A stretch of 64,000 nt of DNA from assembly GCF_023277745.1 (NCBI RefSeq), contig NZ_CP086322.1, positions 3,968,001 to 4,032,000 on the forward strand, given 5' to 3'. Every line of letters begins with the position of its first letter. The first letter of the stretch is position 1. The notes under the pieces are model-generated. The model ran no database searches, had not been told where the DNA came from, and saw only the letters and a list, made by a program, of their open reading frames with translations. The translations under genes and the position numbers were made by a program. Positions 43,302 through 51,056 of the stretch are shown here, in pieces. Source of the stretch: Streptomyces halobius (GTDB lineage: Bacteria; Actinomycetota; Actinomycetes; Streptomycetales; Streptomycetaceae).

Positions 43302-43877
43302 GTGTGGAAAATACAGGTGGGACCGAACCTCACCGCCGCATTCGTCCTGCTCACCGGAGTCACAACGGCGCTGGCCGCCCCGGCCCCCTCGGCGGCAGCC
43401 CACAACCGGGCCATCACCAGCGACAACTGCGCCTTCGCCGGCACCCGTCCGCCCATCGACGTACCGACCGGCTTCCCCATGCCGAGCGGCTGGCACTTTC
43501 CGTGTACGTCGTCGTCCCCGACCCCCAGCAACTCACCTGCCGTACGTCCCCCCACGCCGTCACCACCGCCCACCCCCGAAGCCCATGCAACGCCACCACC
43601 GCCCCCCTCGCCACCACCACCGCCCTCCTCGCCACCACCCGTACACAGCACCCGCCCAGCACCCCCGCCCCCGTCATCGCGCCCGGCCACCCCGCCCCCG
43701 CCGAAACCTTCCGCCGCCCTCCCCCGCAGCTACGCACCGGTGGCCCGGAAGCCGCACGACGGGCGCTCCCTGGTGACCAGAACCCTGCTCATCACCGCCC
43801 CGGCCGTGCTGGCGGGCGCCGCCCTCCGTCCCCGTTCGAGCTCCTCGTCCGGTCACTCCGGGCGCCGTTCCCCGTAG
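43302..43877 (+). CDS. Secreted proline-rich protein
   Basis: 191 residues from GTG 43302; an in-frame GTG at 43317 is also possible. Signal peptide VGPNLTAAFVLLTGVTTALA then AAHN. A short mature part has two Cys (DNCAFAG, WHFPC) that may bond. Residues 70-155 are Pro/Ser/Thr-rich (TPPPPPSPPPPP). Near the end is a hydrophobic LLITAPAVLAGAAL, possibly a C-terminal membrane or sorting segment. It is followed after 8 bases by a membrane protein gene, and the two are likely co-transcribed. Confidence 0.7.
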   Translation: MWKIQVGPNLTAAFVLLTGVTTALAAPAPSAAAHNRAITSDNCAFAGTRPPIDVPTGFPMPSGWHFPCTSSSPTPSNSPAVRPPTPSPPPTPEAHATPPPPPSPPPPPSSPPPVHSTRPAPPPPSSRPATPPPPKPSAALPRSYAPVARKPHDGRSLVTRTLLITAPAVLAGAALRPRSSSSSGHSGRRSP

Positions 43878-43885
43878 GAGATCCC

Positions 43886-44644
43886 ATGTCGGAATGGTTG
43901 GTGCTGGCCCTCGCCATGGGCGCTTCCTGTGGCGTCGTCCTCGCCATCACGGTCCTCAAGCAGCGCCGGATCGGCGAGGACGACGACCCGTCCGAAACCC
44001 CCGATGTCATCGAGTACATGACGATGATGGTGGGAGTGGTGTACGCGATCGTCCTCGGACTGGCCATCGCCGGCGTCTGGGAGGCCCGGAGCGCCGCCGA
44101 GGAAACCGTACAGATCGAGGCACAGGCCCTGCACGAGATCAGCGCGCGGGCGCAGGCGTACCCGGCTCCCGTGCGGGAACGTATCCGCGCCGACGTCGAC
44201 GCCTATGTCGGCCATGTGGTGAAGAAGGAATGGCCCGTGATGACCGAGAAGGGAGAACTCACCCAGCGCGGCGCCCACCTGCTGTCGAAGATCCGCGCGG
44301 ACGTCACCGACTACCACCCGCGCAACGACTTCGAAGGGCAGTCCTACCAGCCCCTCGTCGACCAGGTCGCGGTGGCCGACAGCGCCCGCTACGCCCGTAG
44401 TGACGCGGCCGGTCCGACACTGCCGTCCATGGTCTGGTTCGGACTGATCATCGGCGGCGCCATCACCATCGGCGTCATCTTCACCCTGCAAATCAGGCGC
44501 TCGGGGCGCGAGTTGCTGATGGCCGGACTCTTCAGCGCGCTGATCGCCTTCCTGCTGTTCCTGGTCTGGGACTTCGACTCCCCCTTCAAACACGGCATCA
44601 ACGCGAGCTACGGGCCGTTCACCGATCTGTTCCCGCACGTGTAG
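43886..44644 (+). CDS. DUF4239-like four-helix membrane protein
   Basis: 252 residues from ATG 43886, with TAGGAGAT upstream. Helix 1 LVLALAMGASCGVVLAITVL (5-24), helix 2 MMVGVVYAIVLGLAIAGVW (about 47-65), a central domain of about 110 residues (IEAQALHEISARAQAYPAPV), then two more helices (WFGLIIGGAITIGVIFTL, LLMAGLFSALIAFLLFLVW). This architecture matches DUF4239/bestrophin-like proteins. No function known. Follows the proline-rich secreted protein with 8 bases between. Confidence 0.85.
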   Translation: MSEWLVLALAMGASCGVVLAITVLKQRRIGEDDDPSETPDVIEYMTMMVGVVYAIVLGLAIAGVWEARSAAEETVQIEAQALHEISARAQAYPAPVRERIRADVDAYVGHVVKKEWPVMTEKGELTQRGAHLLSKIRADVTDYHPRNDFEGQSYQPLVDQVAVADSARYARSDAAGPTLPSMVWFGLIIGGAITIGVIFTLQIRRSGRELLMAGLFSALIAFLLFLVWDFDSPFKHGINASYGPFTDLFPHV

Positions 44645-44665
44645 TCACCCCCATGGCGACCACAG

Positions 44666-44688
44666 CCCTGCGGGCGGCCCCCGCAGGG
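44666..44688. terminator. Hairpin terminator
   Basis: CCCTGCGGG / CCCGCAGGG with a 5-base loop, 22 bases past the DUF4239-like stop and convergent with the aldolase gene. Confidence 0.75.
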
Positions 44689-44770
44689 CACCGACTGCTC
44701 CCCACAGAGCACCGACTCCTCCCCCGCAGGGCACCGACTCCCGCCCTCAGGGCGCCGACTCCCGCCCGCC
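44683..44770. repeat. Tandem repeat, about 22-24 bp, four copies
   Basis: Units beginning CACCGACT(G/C)C, near 44690, 44712, 44734 and 44755, in the convergent gap. Untranslated, no function seen. Confidence 0.6.
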
Positions 44771-45556
44771 CTACTCGAAGAGATCCGGCTCACTACGGGC
44801 GATCTGCTGATACAGCGGCTGATAGTTGATCCACGCGACCAGGTCATTGCCGAGCTGCTCACGCGTGTGGACGGCGTTGTGGTGGTCGATCAGCACCGGC
44901 TTGCCGGCGGCCTTCGCGGCCAGCTGTACCTGACAGGACCGCTCCATCGTGATGAACCACCAGGCCGCCGCGTCCACCGAGTCGCCTACCGTCAACAGCC
45001 CGTGGTTGCGCAGGATCACGGCCTTGTGCGGCCCGAGCGCGGCCGCGATCCGGCGGCCCTCCTCCTCGTCCACGACGACGCCGGTGTAGGCGTCGTAGAG
45101 CGCGTGGGACTCGTAGAACGCACAGACGTCCTGAGTGATGGGTTCCAGCAGCTCCCCGAGCGAGGACAGCGCCCTGCCGTACGTGGAGTGGCTGTGGGCC
45201 GCCGCCACGACGTCCGGACGGGCCTGGTGGACCTGCGAATGGATCGCGAACGCCGCCTGGTTGACGTGATGGCGGCCTTCGACGACCTTCCCCTCGTGGT
45301 TCACCAGGATCAGATCGCTCACCGTGATGTGCTTGAACGACATCCCGAAGGGGTTGACCCAGAAGCAGTCGGTGACCTCCGGGTCGCGCGCGGTGATATG
45401 GCCCGCGACGCCCTCCTCGAAGCCGAAGCGCCCGAACAGACGCAGCGCCGCGGCCAGGCGTTCCTTGCGGTACCGCCGCTCGTCCTCGACGGACTCGTGC
45501 GTCGGCGGCATCGCGAACTGCAGCTGCTCGGTGGGAATGGGCGTCGGCTCGGACAT
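44771..45556 (-). CDS. Class II aldolase/adducin family protein
   Basis: 261 residues from ATG 45556 with AGGAGGAG upstream. The zinc-site residues of class II aldolases are present: AAHSHSTYGRAL (His-x-His) and VILRNHGLLTVGD (third His), with a Glu in the HARDPEV/GHITARDPE region. Related enzymes cleave or epimerise sugar phosphates (L-fuculose-1-P aldolase, ribulose-5-P 4-epimerase, decarboxylases). The exact reaction is unknown. A GlxR-type reductase follows upstream on the same strand, which suggests shared carbohydrate or ketoacid catabolism. Confidence 0.88.
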   Translation of the reverse strand: MSEPTPIPTEQLQFAMPPTHESVEDERRYRKERLAAALRLFGRFGFEEGVAGHITARDPEVTDCFWVNPFGMSFKHITVSDLILVNHEGKVVEGRHHVNQAAFAIHSQVHQARPDVVAAAHSHSTYGRALSSLGELLEPITQDVCAFYESHALYDAYTGVVVDEEEGRRIAAALGPHKAVILRNHGLLTVGDSVDAAAWWFITMERSCQVQLAAKAAGKPVLIDHHNAVHTREQLGNDLVAWINYQPLYQQIARSEPDLFE

Positions 45557-45747
45557 CGCGGCTCTCCTCCTGCACATACGGCTCACTGCGCACAGCACTA
45601 GGGCCGGAAGCTACCCTTCAGTACGGCAGGAGACCAGAGGCGTGACACGCGCACATCGCGACGGGCGCGCATTGCGACGGGGCGCGTGGTGACGGGGGCG
45701 CGTGGTGACGGGCAGGCATCGCCCGGGCGACAGCCCGCTCGCCCCCG

Positions 45748-46632
45748 CTACTCGCGCCCGTACCCGCTCAGCAGCTCCACACCGCGCAGCAGCGCCGAGT
45801 GGTCGAGGGCGCCGTCGCCTCGCGCCACGGCGGACGCGATGAGCTGGGCCGCGGTGGCGCCCACCGGGAGCGGCGCACCGACCGTGCGCGCGGCGTCGGT
45901 GACGATCCCCATGTCCTTGTGGTGCAGCTCCAGCTTGAAGCCGGGCCGGTAGTCGCGGTGGAGGAAGTTGCCCTTCTTGCGGGCAAGGACGGTGGAGCCG
46001 GCCAGCCCGCCGCCCAGCACGTCGAGGGCGGCGGTGAGGTCGACGCCGGACTTCTCCAGGAAGACGACGGCCTCGGCGCACGCCTGGATGTTGACGGCGA
46101 CGATGAGCTGGTTGGCGGCCTTGACGGTCTGCCCGGCGCCGTGCGGACCGCAGTGCACGACGGTCGTGCCCACCACGTCGAGCACCGGCCGCGCGGCCTC
46201 GAAGTCGGCCCGGTCGCCGCCGACCATGATCGACAGCACCCCCTCGACGGCGCCCGCCTCACCGCCGGAGACGGGGGCGTCCAGCACCCGGATGCCCTTG
46301 CCGGCGGCCGCCTCGGCCAGGTCGACGGAGGTCTGCGGGGTGATCGAGGAGTGGTCGATGAGGAGCGTGCCGGGCCGGGCGTTCTCCAGGATGCCGTCGG
46401 GGCCGTACGCGACGGCCTCGACCTGCGGGGAGGCCGGGACCATGGTGATGACGACCTCCGCGTCACGCACCGCCTCGGCGATCGATCCGGCCTCCGTGCC
46501 GCCCGCTGCGACCAGCGCGTCCGCCCGGCCGGGGCTGCGGTTCCAGCCGCGCACGGTGTGGCCGGCGTTGGCGAGGTTTGCGGCCATGGGGCTGCCCATG
46601 ATGCCTAGGCCGATGAAGGCGATGGTGGTCAT
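45748..46632 (-). CDS. NAD(P)-dependent 2-hydroxy-3-oxopropionate (tartronate semialdehyde) reductase
   Basis: 294 residues from ATG 46632. The beta-hydroxyacid dehydrogenase fold is complete: Rossmann motif TIAFIGLGIMGSPMAANLAN (residues 3-22), DAPVSGGEAGAVEG substrate loop, and the catalytic-lysine segment GQTVKAANQLI. The C-terminal helical half has FKLELHHKDMGIVTDAART, a GarR/GlxR-type signature. Likely in glyoxylate or glycerate metabolism. A 3-hydroxyisobutyrate dehydrogenase role is a possible alternative. Confidence 0.85.
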   Translation of the reverse strand: MTTIAFIGLGIMGSPMAANLANAGHTVRGWNRSPGRADALVAAGGTEAGSIAEAVRDAEVVITMVPASPQVEAVAYGPDGILENARPGTLLIDHSSITPQTSVDLAEAAAGKGIRVLDAPVSGGEAGAVEGVLSIMVGGDRADFEAARPVLDVVGTTVVHCGPHGAGQTVKAANQLIVAVNIQACAEAVVFLEKSGVDLTAALDVLGGGLAGSTVLARKKGNFLHRDYRPGFKLELHHKDMGIVTDAARTVGAPLPVGATAAQLIASAVARGDGALDHSALLRGVELLSGYGRE

Positions 46633-46743
46633 TGCGTGCGCCACTCCTTCCGCATGGTCAAGGTCGTCCTCAGGTGCGGCGCTCACAATTGCTCCTGTAT
46701 GACGGAGTCTCGCCTGTGGAGCCAGCGTACCGAGCGCAAACGA

Positions 46744-46785
46744 CAACGCCGCCGCCCAAACGAATGAGCGACGGCGTCGGCGTTG
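46744..46785. terminator. guaA terminator hairpin
   Basis: A 13-bp stem with one mismatch (46744-46756 / 46773-46785) starts 23 bases past the guaA stop on the minus strand. Confidence 0.7.
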
Positions 46786-46807
46786 ACCGGGCGACCTACC
46801 GAAAAGG

Positions 46808-48394
46808 TCACTCCCACTCGATCGTGCCCGGAGGCTTGCTGGTGACGTCCAGCACCACCCGGTTCACGTCAGCGACCTCGTTCGTGATGCGGGTCGAGAT
46901 GCGTGCCAGGACCTCGTACGGCATCCGGGTCCAGTCCGCGGTCATCGCGTCCTCGGAGGAGACCGGGCGCAGCACGATCGGGTGGCCGTAGGTGCGGCCG
47001 TCGCCCTGGACACCGACCGAGCGGACGTCCGCGAGGAGGACCACCGGGCACTGCCAGATCTCGCGGTCCAGGCCGGCCGCGGTCAGCTCCTCGCGGGCGA
47101 TGGCGTCGGCCGCGCGGAGCAGGTCGAGGCGGTCCTTGGTGACCTCGCCGACGATACGGATGCCCAGGCCGGGGCCGGGGAACGGCTGGCGGTGGACGAT
47201 CTCGTCCGGCAGGCCGAGCTCCGAGCCGACCATCCGGACCTCGTCCTTGAACAGCTGCCGCAGCGGCTCGACGAGCTCGAACTCGATGTCGTCGGGCAGT
47301 CCGCCCACGTTGTGGTGCGACTTGATGTTGGCGGTCCCGGTGCCGCCGCCGGACTCGACGATGTCCGGGTAGAGCGTGCCCTGGACCAGGAAGGCCACTT
47401 CCTCGCCCTCCGCGCCGGCCTCGGCGACCAGCTCGGCCTGGGCCTGCTCGAAGACGCGGATGAACTCGCGGCCGATGATCTTCCGCTTCTGCTCGGGCTC
47501 GCTGACGCCGGCCAGGGCGTCGAGGAAGCGCTCCTCGGCCTCGACGACCTTCAGCTGGACTCCGGTGGCCGCCACGAAGTCCTTCTCGACCTGCTCGGAT
47601 TCGCCCTTGCGCATCAGGCCGTGGTCGACATACACGCAGGTCAGCTGATCACCGATGGCCTTCTGGACGAGGGCGGCGGCGACCGCCGAGTCCACGCCGC
47701 CGGACAGACCGCAGATCGCGCGCTTGCTGCCCACCTGCTTGCGGATCGCGGCGACCTGCTCCTCGATGATGTTCCCCATCGTCCAGCTGGGCTCGATGCC
47801 CGCGCCGCGGTAGAGGAAGTGCTCCAGCACCTGCTGGCCGTAGGTGGAGTGCATCACCTCGGGGTGGTGCTGCACGCCGTAGAGCTTCTTCTCGTCGTTC
47901 TCGAAGGCCGCCACGGGGACGACGTCGGTCGACGCGGTGACCGTGAAGCCCTCGGGGGCGGCGCTGCACGCGTCGCCGTGCGACATCCACACCGGCTGCT
48001 GGGTCGGGGTGCCCTCGAAGAGCGTGGACCCGGGCCTGGAGACGGTCAGCGGGGTGCGGCCGTACTCGCGCGCGCCCGTGTTGTCGACGGTGCCGCCGAG
48101 GGTGGTGGCCATCAGCTGGAAGCCGTAGCACATGCCGAAGACCGGGACACCGGCCTCGAAGAGGGCACGGTCGATACTGGGGGCGTCTTCGGCGTAGACC
48201 GACGACGGGCCGCCGGACAGGATGATCGCCTTCGGGTTCTTGGCGAGCATCTCGGCCACCGGCATGGTGGACGGCACGATCTCGCTGTAGACCCGTGCCT
48301 CGCGGACGCGGCGGGCGATGAGCTGGGCGTACTGCGCGCCGAAGTCGACTACGAGGACGACGTCCGGGGCGGCGGCAGGGGGTCCTGATGACAC
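46808..48394 (-). CDS. guaA: GMP synthase (glutamine-hydrolysing)
   Basis: 528 residues from GTG 48394 with GGAAGGCC upstream. Converts XMP to GMP with ATP and glutamine. N-terminal class I glutamine amidotransferase: [18 protein letters not shown] and the nucleophile [15 protein letters not shown] near 88, His-Glu in [15 protein letters not shown]-pyrophosphatase domain: [14 protein letters not shown]-terminal GMP synthase dimerisation domain: [14 protein letters not shown], ending KPPGTIEWE. Standard length and intact motifs. Confidence 0.98.
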   Translation of the reverse strand: MSSGPPAAAPDVVLVVDFGAQYAQLIARRVREARVYSEIVPSTMPVAEMLAKNPKAIILSGGPSSVYAEDAPSIDRALFEAGVPVFGMCYGFQLMATTLGGTVDNTGAREYGRTPLTVSRPGSTLFEGTPTQQPVWMSHGDACSAAPEGFTVTASTDVVPVAAFENDEKKLYGVQHHPEVMHSTYGQQVLEHFLYRGAGIEPSWTMGNIIEEQVAAIRKQVGSKRAICGLSGGVDSAVAAALVQKAIGDQLTCVYVDHGLMRKGESEQVEKDFVAATGVQLKVVEAEERFLDALAGVSEPEQKRKIIGREFIRVFEQAQAELVAEAGAEGEEVAFLVQGTLYPDIVESGGGTGTANIKSHHNVGGLPDDIEFELVEPLRQLFKDEVRMVGSELGLPDEIVHRQPFPGPGLGIRIVGEVTKDRLDLLRAADAIAREELTAAGLDREIWQCPVVLLADVRSVGVQGDGRTYGHPIVLRPVSSEDAMTADWTRMPYEVLARISTRITNEVADVNRVVLDVTSKPPGTIEWE

Positions 48395-48426
48395 TTCGGC
48401 GGCCTTCCGGCGGTGTGGAGCAGGGG

Positions 48427-48456
48427 TTGGACTTTCGATTCTAACGGCCGCATACT
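48427..48456 (+). promoter_or_regulatory. Likely promoter of the chorismate mutase leader transcript
   Basis: TTGGAC (48427-48432) and CATACT (48451-48456) with an 18-bp spacer. The -10 box ends 6 bases before the ATG at 48463, so the RNA should start at about that ATG, giving a leaderless message. No Shine-Dalgarno sequence precedes the ATG, consistent with this. Confidence 0.55.
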
Positions 48457-48462
48457 GACCCC

Positions 48463-48534
48463 ATGTCCAAGCAGCTGAGCTTCGTCTTTACCTATGGCAC
48501 CGGCCCGTCCGGCTGCCATGGTCGTGCTGCTTGA
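48463..48534 (+). CDS. Attenuator leader peptide (Phe/Tyr)
   Basis: A 23-codon [23 protein letters not shown] and RAA, ends at TGA 48532-48534, upstream of chorismate mutase. It has two Phe codons (TTC 48481, TTT 48487) and one Tyr (TAT 48493) within five codons, followed by Gly/Pro/Ser codons. The peptide is hydrophilic and unlike a signal. Phe/Tyr-dense leaders are the classical sensor of aromatic amino acid shortage, and chorismate mutase feeds Phe and Tyr synthesis. A terminator hairpin (48555-48589) and antiterminator pairing sit between it and the gene. Confidence 0.65.
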   Translation: MSKQLSFVFTYGTGPSGCHGRAA

Positions 48535-48589
48535 TCCACTGACGAGCGACTTCCCAGGCGCCCCGGACCGGCTAGGTCCGGGGCGCCTG
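48502..48589 (+). promoter_or_regulatory. Transcription attenuator (terminator / antiterminator)
   Basis: Terminator: a perfect 15-bp hairpin, CAGGCGCCCCGGACC (48555-48569), loop GGCTA, GGTCCGGGGCGCCTG (48575-48589), then TTCG. Antiterminator: GGCC-C-GTCCGG (48502-48512) can pair with CCGGAC-C-GGCT (48563-48573), 10 pairs including one G-U and one mismatch, and it would block the terminator's 5-prime arm. A ribosome stalled on the Phe codons leaves 48502 onward free, giving readthrough. A ribosome reaching the stop codon would cover it, giving termination. Confidence 0.6.
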
Positions 48590-48648
48590 TTCGTCCGTCC
48601 GGGACCAGTGATCGGCTCCGGGGGTCACACACCCCAGGAGACACGGAT

Positions 48649-48963
48649 ATGAGCACCCAGACCACGACCCCGGCCCCGGCCGCGACGACCGTCCAGGACA
48701 CCGGCGCCCACACACCGGAGGCGGCCCGTGTGATCGCCGACGCGCGCAGCCGGATCGACGAGCTCGACGGCCGGATCATCGGCCTCGTCCAGGAACGGAT
48801 GGCCGTCTCGGCCGTCATCCAACGCGAGCGGATCAACTCCGGCGGCCGGCGGGTGAACCTGTCCCGCGAGATGGAGATCCTGTCCCACTACAGGGACCAG
48901 CTGGGCAAGCCGGGCACCGCCCTGGCGATGACCCTGCTGGAGCTGGCCCGGGGCCGGGTCTGA
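48649..48963 (+). CDS. Chorismate mutase (AroQ type)
   Basis: 104 residues from ATG 48649 with CAGGAGAC upstream. Converts chorismate to prephenate at the Phe/Tyr branch point. The AroQ helices are DARSRIDELDGRIIGLVQER (active-site Arg/Asp/Lys-type positions), MAVSAVIQRERI, and EMEILSHYRDQL. Size matches small secreted-free intracellular AroQ enzymes. No signal peptide. It is the only gene after the attenuator, and divergent from guaA. Confidence 0.9.
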   Translation: MSTQTTTPAPAATTVQDTGAHTPEAARVIADARSRIDELDGRIIGLVQERMAVSAVIQRERINSGGRRVNLSREMEILSHYRDQLGKPGTALAMTLLELARGRV

Positions 48964-48972
48964 GGCGTTGGG

Positions 48973-49058
48973 GGAAGCCGGCGAACGGGCGGGCAGGACG
49001 GCGCTCGGAAGCCGGCGAACGGGGTGGGCAGAGCGGCGCTCGGAAGCCGGCGAACGGG
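48973..49058. repeat. Three direct copies of a 17-bp unit
   Basis: GGAAGCCGGCGAACGGG at 48973, 49007 and 49042, each followed by similar GGCGCTC spacers, just after the chorismate mutase stop. Possibly 3-prime UTR or termination-related. Confidence 0.7.
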
Positions 49059-49547
49059 CCGGCGCGGCGGCACGGCGGCGCTGTGGGGCCCGGACGGCGC
49101 CGGATCTGAGTTCGGTTGCCGACTCACCCGTACGGCGCGTGACCGGCCGCCGAGAGGCTTCGTTGTTCCCGGTGCCACGCCAGCCAGGCGCGGCCTGCAG
49201 GACTACGCGTAGACGCCGCCCCACGGGCGGAAAACCGGAGCGATGAGACGCCGGCCGCTCGCCGCGGTCCGCGTCGTGGGACCTCGTTCCGGTGCACGTG
49301 ACCGGTCAGCAGGGGACAGCAGCCCGGTCACATCCGATGGGGTGGTCGGTCCTGGGGACGCCCGGGACCGACCGCATCCCGTCGAAACGGTTGCGCCGGA
49401 TGAGGCGCATCCAGGACGATGCTTGCCGAACCACTCGCCGCGAACGGCACGGACCCGGCGTTGCCATTGGTCCGACCACCGCGCACCCCGCACCATCGAG
49501 CACCACCCCCTGAACCAGCGGCGCTTTCCCCCCCAGCGCCGCCCCTC

Positions 49548-49576
49548 GGTGTCGGCGCTGCCCTGACGCCGACACC
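49548..49576. terminator. Hairpin, first of two
   Basis: GGTGTCGGCG / CGCCGACACC, perfect 10-bp stem with 9-base loop. It may end transcripts entering from the left. Confidence 0.6.
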
Positions 49577-49580
49577 GAAA

Positions 49581-49638
49581 GCGAAGGGCCCCGTGGCCGT
49601 CCGCACCCCCCCTCCGCGGACGGTCCGGGGCCCTTCGC
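49581..49638. terminator. Strong hairpin, second of two
   Basis: GCGAAGGGCCCC (49581-49592) pairs with GGGGCCCTTCGC (49627-49638), and an inner CCGTCCGC/GCGGACGG pair extends the stem. Probably the main terminator of the region. Confidence 0.8.
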
Positions 49639-49898
49639 TGTGTGTGGGCTGAGGACGGGATGTGCGATCCCCGTGCGGCCGCCGGTTGGCTGCCGAGTGG
49701 CAGTTGAGCGGAAGCCGAGCGGCAGCCGCGCGGGATATGGCGGGCGTCACAGATCTTTTTCCGTCCGGGCGGACAACCCTTTTCAGCCATGGCCGGTCAT
49801 GTACGTGCAATCGCACGGCCATACCGCGCCCCCCAACGCGACGGCCCGCTACCAACTTATGCCGCCCTGCGGCTTTTTGGACCCTGAGGGGTTTCTTG

Positions 49899-50987
49899 AT
49901 GAAGCTTCGCCGTGCCCTGACGGCCGTCGCCACGACGGCCGTCCTCACCCCCGCCGCCCTCATGGCGGCCCCCGCCGCGTATGCGACCGATCCGCAGACC
50001 GAGTCCAGCGCGAGCGCCGAGCCGACGCCGGCCGCCCCGGACACGGAGCAGGCGGACGGCACCACCGCACCGGCCGAGACGCCCGCCGCCGGTGACGGCA
50101 CCGCCCCGGACGAGAACACCGACCCCGGCACGGAGACCGGGACCGGTGACGAAGCCGGTGACCAGACCGGTGACGAGAGTGAGCCGTCCGGTTCCGCCTC
50201 CTCCAGCGATGACACCAAGCCCACCGGTTCGGCCTCGCCCACCGCGTCCGCCGAGCCGACCGAGTCCACCGACCCGTCGGACGAGGAGGAGTGCGAGGTC
50301 GACGCGTCCGACATCAAGGTCACCGTCGCCGACCTGCCCTCCAAGCTCGTGGCCGGGGGTGCCTGGGCCCACTTCACCGTGAAGCTGGCCAACACCACCG
50401 ACAAGACGCTGGACGAGGTCTACCCCGTCATCTACGCGGTGCCGCTGGAGGACTTCGAGCACCCGAAGACCCAGCTCGACCTGGAGTACCAGGACCCGAA
50501 CACCGGCACGTGGACGTCGTTCGACGAGTGGACCAGCGGCCAGTACTTCGGCTGGTTCCAGCTCGACGCGCACCAGACCGCCGAACTCACCCTGCGCATC
50601 CGCGCCGACAAGGGGGCCACGCCCGGTGACGGCTTCGCGCTGGTCGCGGGCGACTACAGCAACAAGGACGGCTCCTGCGGCTGGTCCGAGGAGCAGTGGT
50701 ACGACTTCACCATCCTGCCCGCCGGCAGCAAGCCGGGCGACATCCCGCCGGCGAAGCCCGGTAAGCCCGGCAACAAGCCCGGCACGCAGGGCGGCGCGAC
50801 GCCGGTCAACACCACCAAGCCGAAGGACGGCCTGGACAAGCTGCCGGTGACCGGGAACCTCGCCGCGACCGGTGCGTCGTCCGCGCTGCCGGTCATCGGC
50901 ATCGTGGGCGGTATCGCCATGGTCGTCGGCGCGGGCGCGGTCTTCGCCGTGCGCCGCCGTAAGACGGAGGGCGCGGCCGCCGCGTAA
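49899..50987 (+). CDS. Sortase-anchored surface protein (LAATG)
   Basis: 362 residues from ATG 49899, with GAGGGG 7 bases upstream. Signal peptide KLRRALTAVATTAVLTPAAL to YA-T. A disordered acidic Ser/Thr/Pro/Glu region (30-130) precedes a globular domain of about 165 residues (VTVADLPSKLVAGGAWAHFT, YQDPNTGTWTSFDEW, WFQLDAHQTAELTLRIRADK). The C-terminus has LPVTGNLAATGASS, then a hydrophobic helix LPVIGIVGGIAMVVGAGAV and RRRK. This is the LAXTG sorting signal recognised by class E sortase in Streptomyces. Wall-anchored; ligand unknown. Confidence 0.88.
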   Translation: MKLRRALTAVATTAVLTPAALMAAPAAYATDPQTESSASAEPTPAAPDTEQADGTTAPAETPAAGDGTAPDENTDPGTETGTGDEAGDQTGDESEPSGSASSSDDTKPTGSASPTASAEPTESTDPSDEEECEVDASDIKVTVADLPSKLVAGGAWAHFTVKLANTTDKTLDEVYPVIYAVPLEDFEHPKTQLDLEYQDPNTGTWTSFDEWTSGQYFGWFQLDAHQTAELTLRIRADKGATPGDGFALVAGDYSNKDGSCGWSEEQWYDFTILPAGSKPGDIPPAKPGKPGNKPGTQGGATPVNTTKPKDGLDKLPVTGNLAATGASSALPVIGIVGGIAMVVGAGAVFAVRRRKTEGAAAA

Positions 50988-51005
50988 CCAGGCCGGCAGG
51001 AGAAG

Positions 51006-51041
51006 CGAGGGGCCGCGCCGTTTCCCGGGCGCGGCCCCTCG
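51006..51041. terminator. Bidirectional hairpin terminator
   Basis: CGAGGGGCCGCGCC (51006-51019) pairs perfectly with GGCGCGGCCCCTCG (51028-51041), loop of 8, between convergent surface-protein and GMC genes. Confidence 0.85.
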
Positions 51042-51056
51042 TCGCATAGTGCCGTG

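Larger units (their letters stand above)
48964..49898. other. Long intergenic region with repeats and two terminator hairpins
   Basis: 935 bases without a credible gene. It holds three copies of GGAAGCCGGCGAACGGG (48973, 49007, 49042; period 34-35), a moderately AT-rich tail, and two adjacent hairpins (49548-49576 and 49581-49638). The 49640-49898 part is the upstream region of the surface-protein gene. It includes GTGC-AATC-GCAC at 49804-49818 and a leader ending GAGGGGTTTCTTG just before the ATG. Minus-strand frames over it are shadows. Confidence 0.5.
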
